From Alphaproteobacteria bacterium (lineage in GTDB: Bacteria > Pseudomonadota > Alphaproteobacteria > Micavibrionales > Micavibrionaceae): a DNA stretch of 7,668 bases. The stretch spans positions 1-7,668 of the forward strand of contig JAGRJZ010000193.1 of the NCBI GenBank assembly GCA_020442505.1, in the 5' to 3' direction. This document shows positions 6,236 through 7,668 of this stretch, in pieces; positions within the stretch are counted from its first letter, which is position 1; every line of letters begins with the position of its first letter. Both the position numbers and the translations under genes were made by a program. The notes under the pieces were generated by a model. That model saw nothing but the letters and a program-made list of their open reading frames with translations. It made no database searches and was not told the DNA's origin.

Positions 6236-7287
6236 TACTTTTCCTCCTGTGGACGCACAGACCTGATCCATTCGTCGGAGGGCATGTACTCCTCTATATT
6301 GGGCCAGCGCCAGTCCATCATCATGCCGTTGCCATCTTGGTCTTTTTCCATCCGCCCCACGAAATACCCCATCAACCCATACAGCGTCGGGAAAGAAACC
6401 TCATACGTTTTCGTAAATTTTTCAACGAAGGCTTTATGCTCCGGCGTATTAATCCCTTGCCACGGGTAGCCCATAACAATCCACCCCATCGGCAATTCAT
6501 CCCCCATAAAATCTGCCTCCAAAGGAAAACCAAGTGTCGGGCTAAATTGCGGAACATCCTGTAATACACCACGCGTTCGTGCCGCCCGCAGATATTTTAC
6601 AAGATCGCTGCCGAACAGAAGGTTTATGATAGCGTCCGGTTTCTCCCGGTTCAAAGCTTGGACGGTTGGTCCTGCATCCAGCTTACCGAAAGGCGCCCAG
6701 TGTTCGGACACAAATTCCACATCGGGACGCATTTTCTTCAGATGCTCACGGAAACTGGCACTGAACGAACGTCCATAGGCGTAATCAGGCGCCAAAATAG
6801 CCCACCGTTTTGCGGGAAGTTTTGCGGCCTCTTCCGCCAGAATAGCCGTTGCCGCGACGGGCGGCGGTTCAATAATGAAGGTGTATTTGTGCCCCTTTTC
6901 CCATGTCAGTTCGTTCACCGATCCAAACGCGCCAAAATAAGGCATCTTGTGACGGCGAGACGTTTCGGAGAGGGCCAGCGAGGCATGAGAAAAAGTCGTG
7001 GCGACAATGGCAGAGACATTGTCCCGGAAAATGAGTTCTTCCGCTACGCGAACGGCATCGCCGGGTTCACCCTTGTCATCCCGCACCAGCAATTCAGCCA
7101 TGCGGCCATTCAGCCCCCCGGCCTCGTTGAATTCTTTAACCGCCAGTTCAACGCCATCCCGTGCCGATCCCATTTCTGACGGCAGCGCCGTCAGGGAAAA
7201 TATCCCCCCGATTTTAATCGGCTCCGCGGCCTGCGCCGTTCCTACGAAAAACACGCCTAAAACCAGCACCCATAGTAATTGTCTCAT
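6235..7287 (-). CDS. SBP A: Liv-type periplasmic substrate-binding protein with an internal C-terminal deletion
   Basis: Secreted solute receptor of the Leu/Ile/Val-binding (periplasmic-binding-protein type 1) family, expected to deliver ligand to the LivHMGF complex. Residues 1-20 form a Sec signal peptide ending in AQA; the mature protein begins AEPIKIG. Family features follow: the NEAGGLNGR segment (54-62), the first ligand loop around TTFSHAS (97-103), PAKRWAILAPDYAYGR (158-173), the KLDAGPTVQAL segment (202-212) and GDELPMGW (262-269). The protein is 350 residues, against 394-400 for its four neighbours. After LMGY (305-308) it jumps to FVGRM, skipping the helix, the ALEKAG segment and the FRKVDHQST strand that the paralogues keep. 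The end, with MPSDEWIRS and a PQEEK tail, is intact. Overall it is closest by eye to SBP C. It overlaps livM by four bases and SBP B by one. It may be a working variant, a decaying copy or an assembly error. The family is certain, function less so. Confidence 0.9.
   Translation of the reverse strand: MRQLLWVLVLGVFFVGTAQAAEPIKIGGIFSLTALPSEMGSARDGVELAVKEFNEAGGLNGRMAELLVRDDKGEPGDAVRVAEELIFRDNVSAIVATTFSHASLALSETSRRHKMPYFGAFGSVNELTWEKGHKYTFIIEPPPVAATAILAEEAAKLPAKRWAILAPDYAYGRSFSASFREHLKKMRPDVEFVSEHWAPFGKLDAGPTVQALNREKPDAIINLLFGSDLVKYLRAARTRGVLQDVPQFSPTLGFPLEADFMGDELPMGWIVMGYPWQGINTPEHKAFVEKFTKTYEVSFPTLYGLMGYFVGRMEKDQDGNGMMMDWRWPNIEEYMPSDEWIRSVRPQEEK
6243..6248 (-). promoter_or_regulatory. Shine-Dalgarno site that fixes the start of SBP B
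   Basis: The minus strand reads AGGAGG, seven bases before the ATG at 6233-6235, and it also encodes the Gln-Glu-Glu near the C terminus of SBP A. It selects the ATG at 6235 over an in-frame ATG at 6271, which would place twelve polar residues before the signal peptide. Confidence 0.8.
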
Positions 7288-7668
7288 GCTTTTGCTCCTT
7301 CTGTTTTTCTGTCTTTCCATGCTTCCCAGCGGCCTTGCACAAATCCCACGATTCCCTGCGGGAAAAAAATCACGATGGCCAGAATAATGCCGCCCAGAAT
7401 GGCGCGCCAAAGCTCCGTATGACGGCTGATCTCGCTTTCCAGCCATGTGTAGATGACCGATCCCACGACTGGCCCGCTCAGGGTATTAATCCCGCCGAGC
7501 AGGGTCATCACAAACGCATCCAGCGAGGTCATGATCTCCAGCGTCGTCGGGAAGACGCTCCCCTTGGCGTAGGCGAAAATCCCCCCGGCCAGTCCGGCAA
7601 ACGCGCCGGAAAAGGCGAGGCCAATCCACTGCCACCCCCGGATATTCAGGCCGATCGCGCGCGCCCGG
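7284..7668 (-). CDS. livM: LivM-type ABC transporter permease, C-terminal part (5' end outside window)
   Basis: This is the C-terminal 127 residues of an inner-membrane permease of the Liv/HAAT ABC transporter family. LivM pairs with LivH to form the translocation channel. The frame stays open from the TGA at 7284-7286 to the window edge, so the gene begins beyond 7668; complete LivM proteins are roughly 300-420 residues. The visible protein starts with an RARAIGLNIRGWQW segment, which matches the cytoplasmic coupling-loop region contacting the ATPases. Next come hydrophobic stretches containing AGLAGGIFAYA, the family-typical LLGGINTLSGPVVGS motif, and a last membrane helix around LGGIILAIVIFFPQGIVGFV. 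It ends in a short charged cytoplasmic tail. The stop codon overlaps the start of SBP A by four bases (ATGA). The methionine at 7530-7532 is internal, because clear LivM sequence continues upstream of it. The family call is firm; the substrate is not. Confidence 0.93.
   Translation of the reverse strand, partial: RARAIGLNIRGWQWIGLAFSGAFAGLAGGIFAYAKGSVFPTTLEIMTSLDAFVMTLLGGINTLSGPVVGSVIYTWLESEISRHTELWRAILGGIILAIVIFFPQGIVGFVQGRWEAWKDRKTEGAKA
7295..7300 (-). promoter_or_regulatory. Shine-Dalgarno site that fixes the start of SBP A
   Basis: The minus strand reads AAGGAG here, seven bases before the ATG at 7285-7287. It lies inside the last codons of livM. This, with the signal peptide that begins at that ATG, selects this start over an in-frame ATG at 7446 that would add 53 residues overlapping livM. 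Confidence 0.8.

Noticed and set aside
7288..7446. A 53-residue N-terminal extension of SBP A
   Set aside because: It overlaps livM in another frame and would bury the signal peptide; the ATG at 7287 has a good Shine-Dalgarno site and a signal peptide.
7284..7532. A possible stand-alone 82-residue membrane protein
   Set aside because: LivM-like sequence continues in frame upstream of its first Met to the window edge, so this is only the tail of LivM.
1..7668. Internal promoters or terminators between genes
   Set aside because: Adjacent genes overlap by 1-4 bases or are 3-4 bases apart, leaving no intergenic space, and I saw no hairpin followed by a T run at any junction.

Overview
The window is one stretch of a hydrophobic-amino-acid-uptake (HAAT, Liv-type) ABC transporter operon. 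Every supported gene is on the minus strand, so transcription runs from position 7668 towards position 1. In transcription order it contains: the C-terminal end of a LivM permease (7284-7668, cut by the window edge), substrate-binding protein (SBP) A (6235-7287), SBP B (5051-6235), the ATPase LivG (4299-5054), SBP C (3112-4302), SBP D (1905-3107), SBP E (714-1901) and the ATPase LivF (1-714). The letters A-E are labels used only here. The other permease (LivH) and the promoter are not in the window; they are expected upstream, beyond position 7668.

The notable point is the number and placement of the SBPs. A Liv-type transporter usually has one SBP gene, sometimes two. Here five paralogous secreted SBPs of the Leu/Ile/Val-binding type (periplasmic-binding-protein type 1 fold) are threaded between the membrane and ATPase genes. 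They share a framework but differ at positions predicted to touch ligand. The simplest reading is one membrane/ATPase core served by five receptors with different ligand preferences. The actual ligands cannot be read from the sequence. SBP A lacks a block of about 46-50 residues near its C terminus that its paralogues have, in frame. SBP E carries exactly two cysteines, both in predicted ligand loops.

The operon is very tight. Four-base ATGA overlaps join livM/SBP A, SBP B/livG and livG/SBP C. One-base TAATG overlaps join SBP A/SBP B and SBP E/livF. Gaps of 4 and 3 bases separate SBP C/SBP D and SBP D/SBP E. Each Shine-Dalgarno sequence lies inside the end of the preceding gene, which points to translational coupling. 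There is no intergenic room for internal promoters or terminators, and no stretch without a gene. I see no RNA genes, insertion sequences, CRISPR arrays or attachment sites.

Organism: the SBPs have Sec signal peptides with AXA-type cleavage sites and no lipobox cysteine, which indicates a Gram-negative bacterium. Intermediate-to-high G+C and the style of LivG and the SBPs suggest a proteobacterium, possibly an alphaproteobacterium. That placement is an impression, not a demonstrated result.
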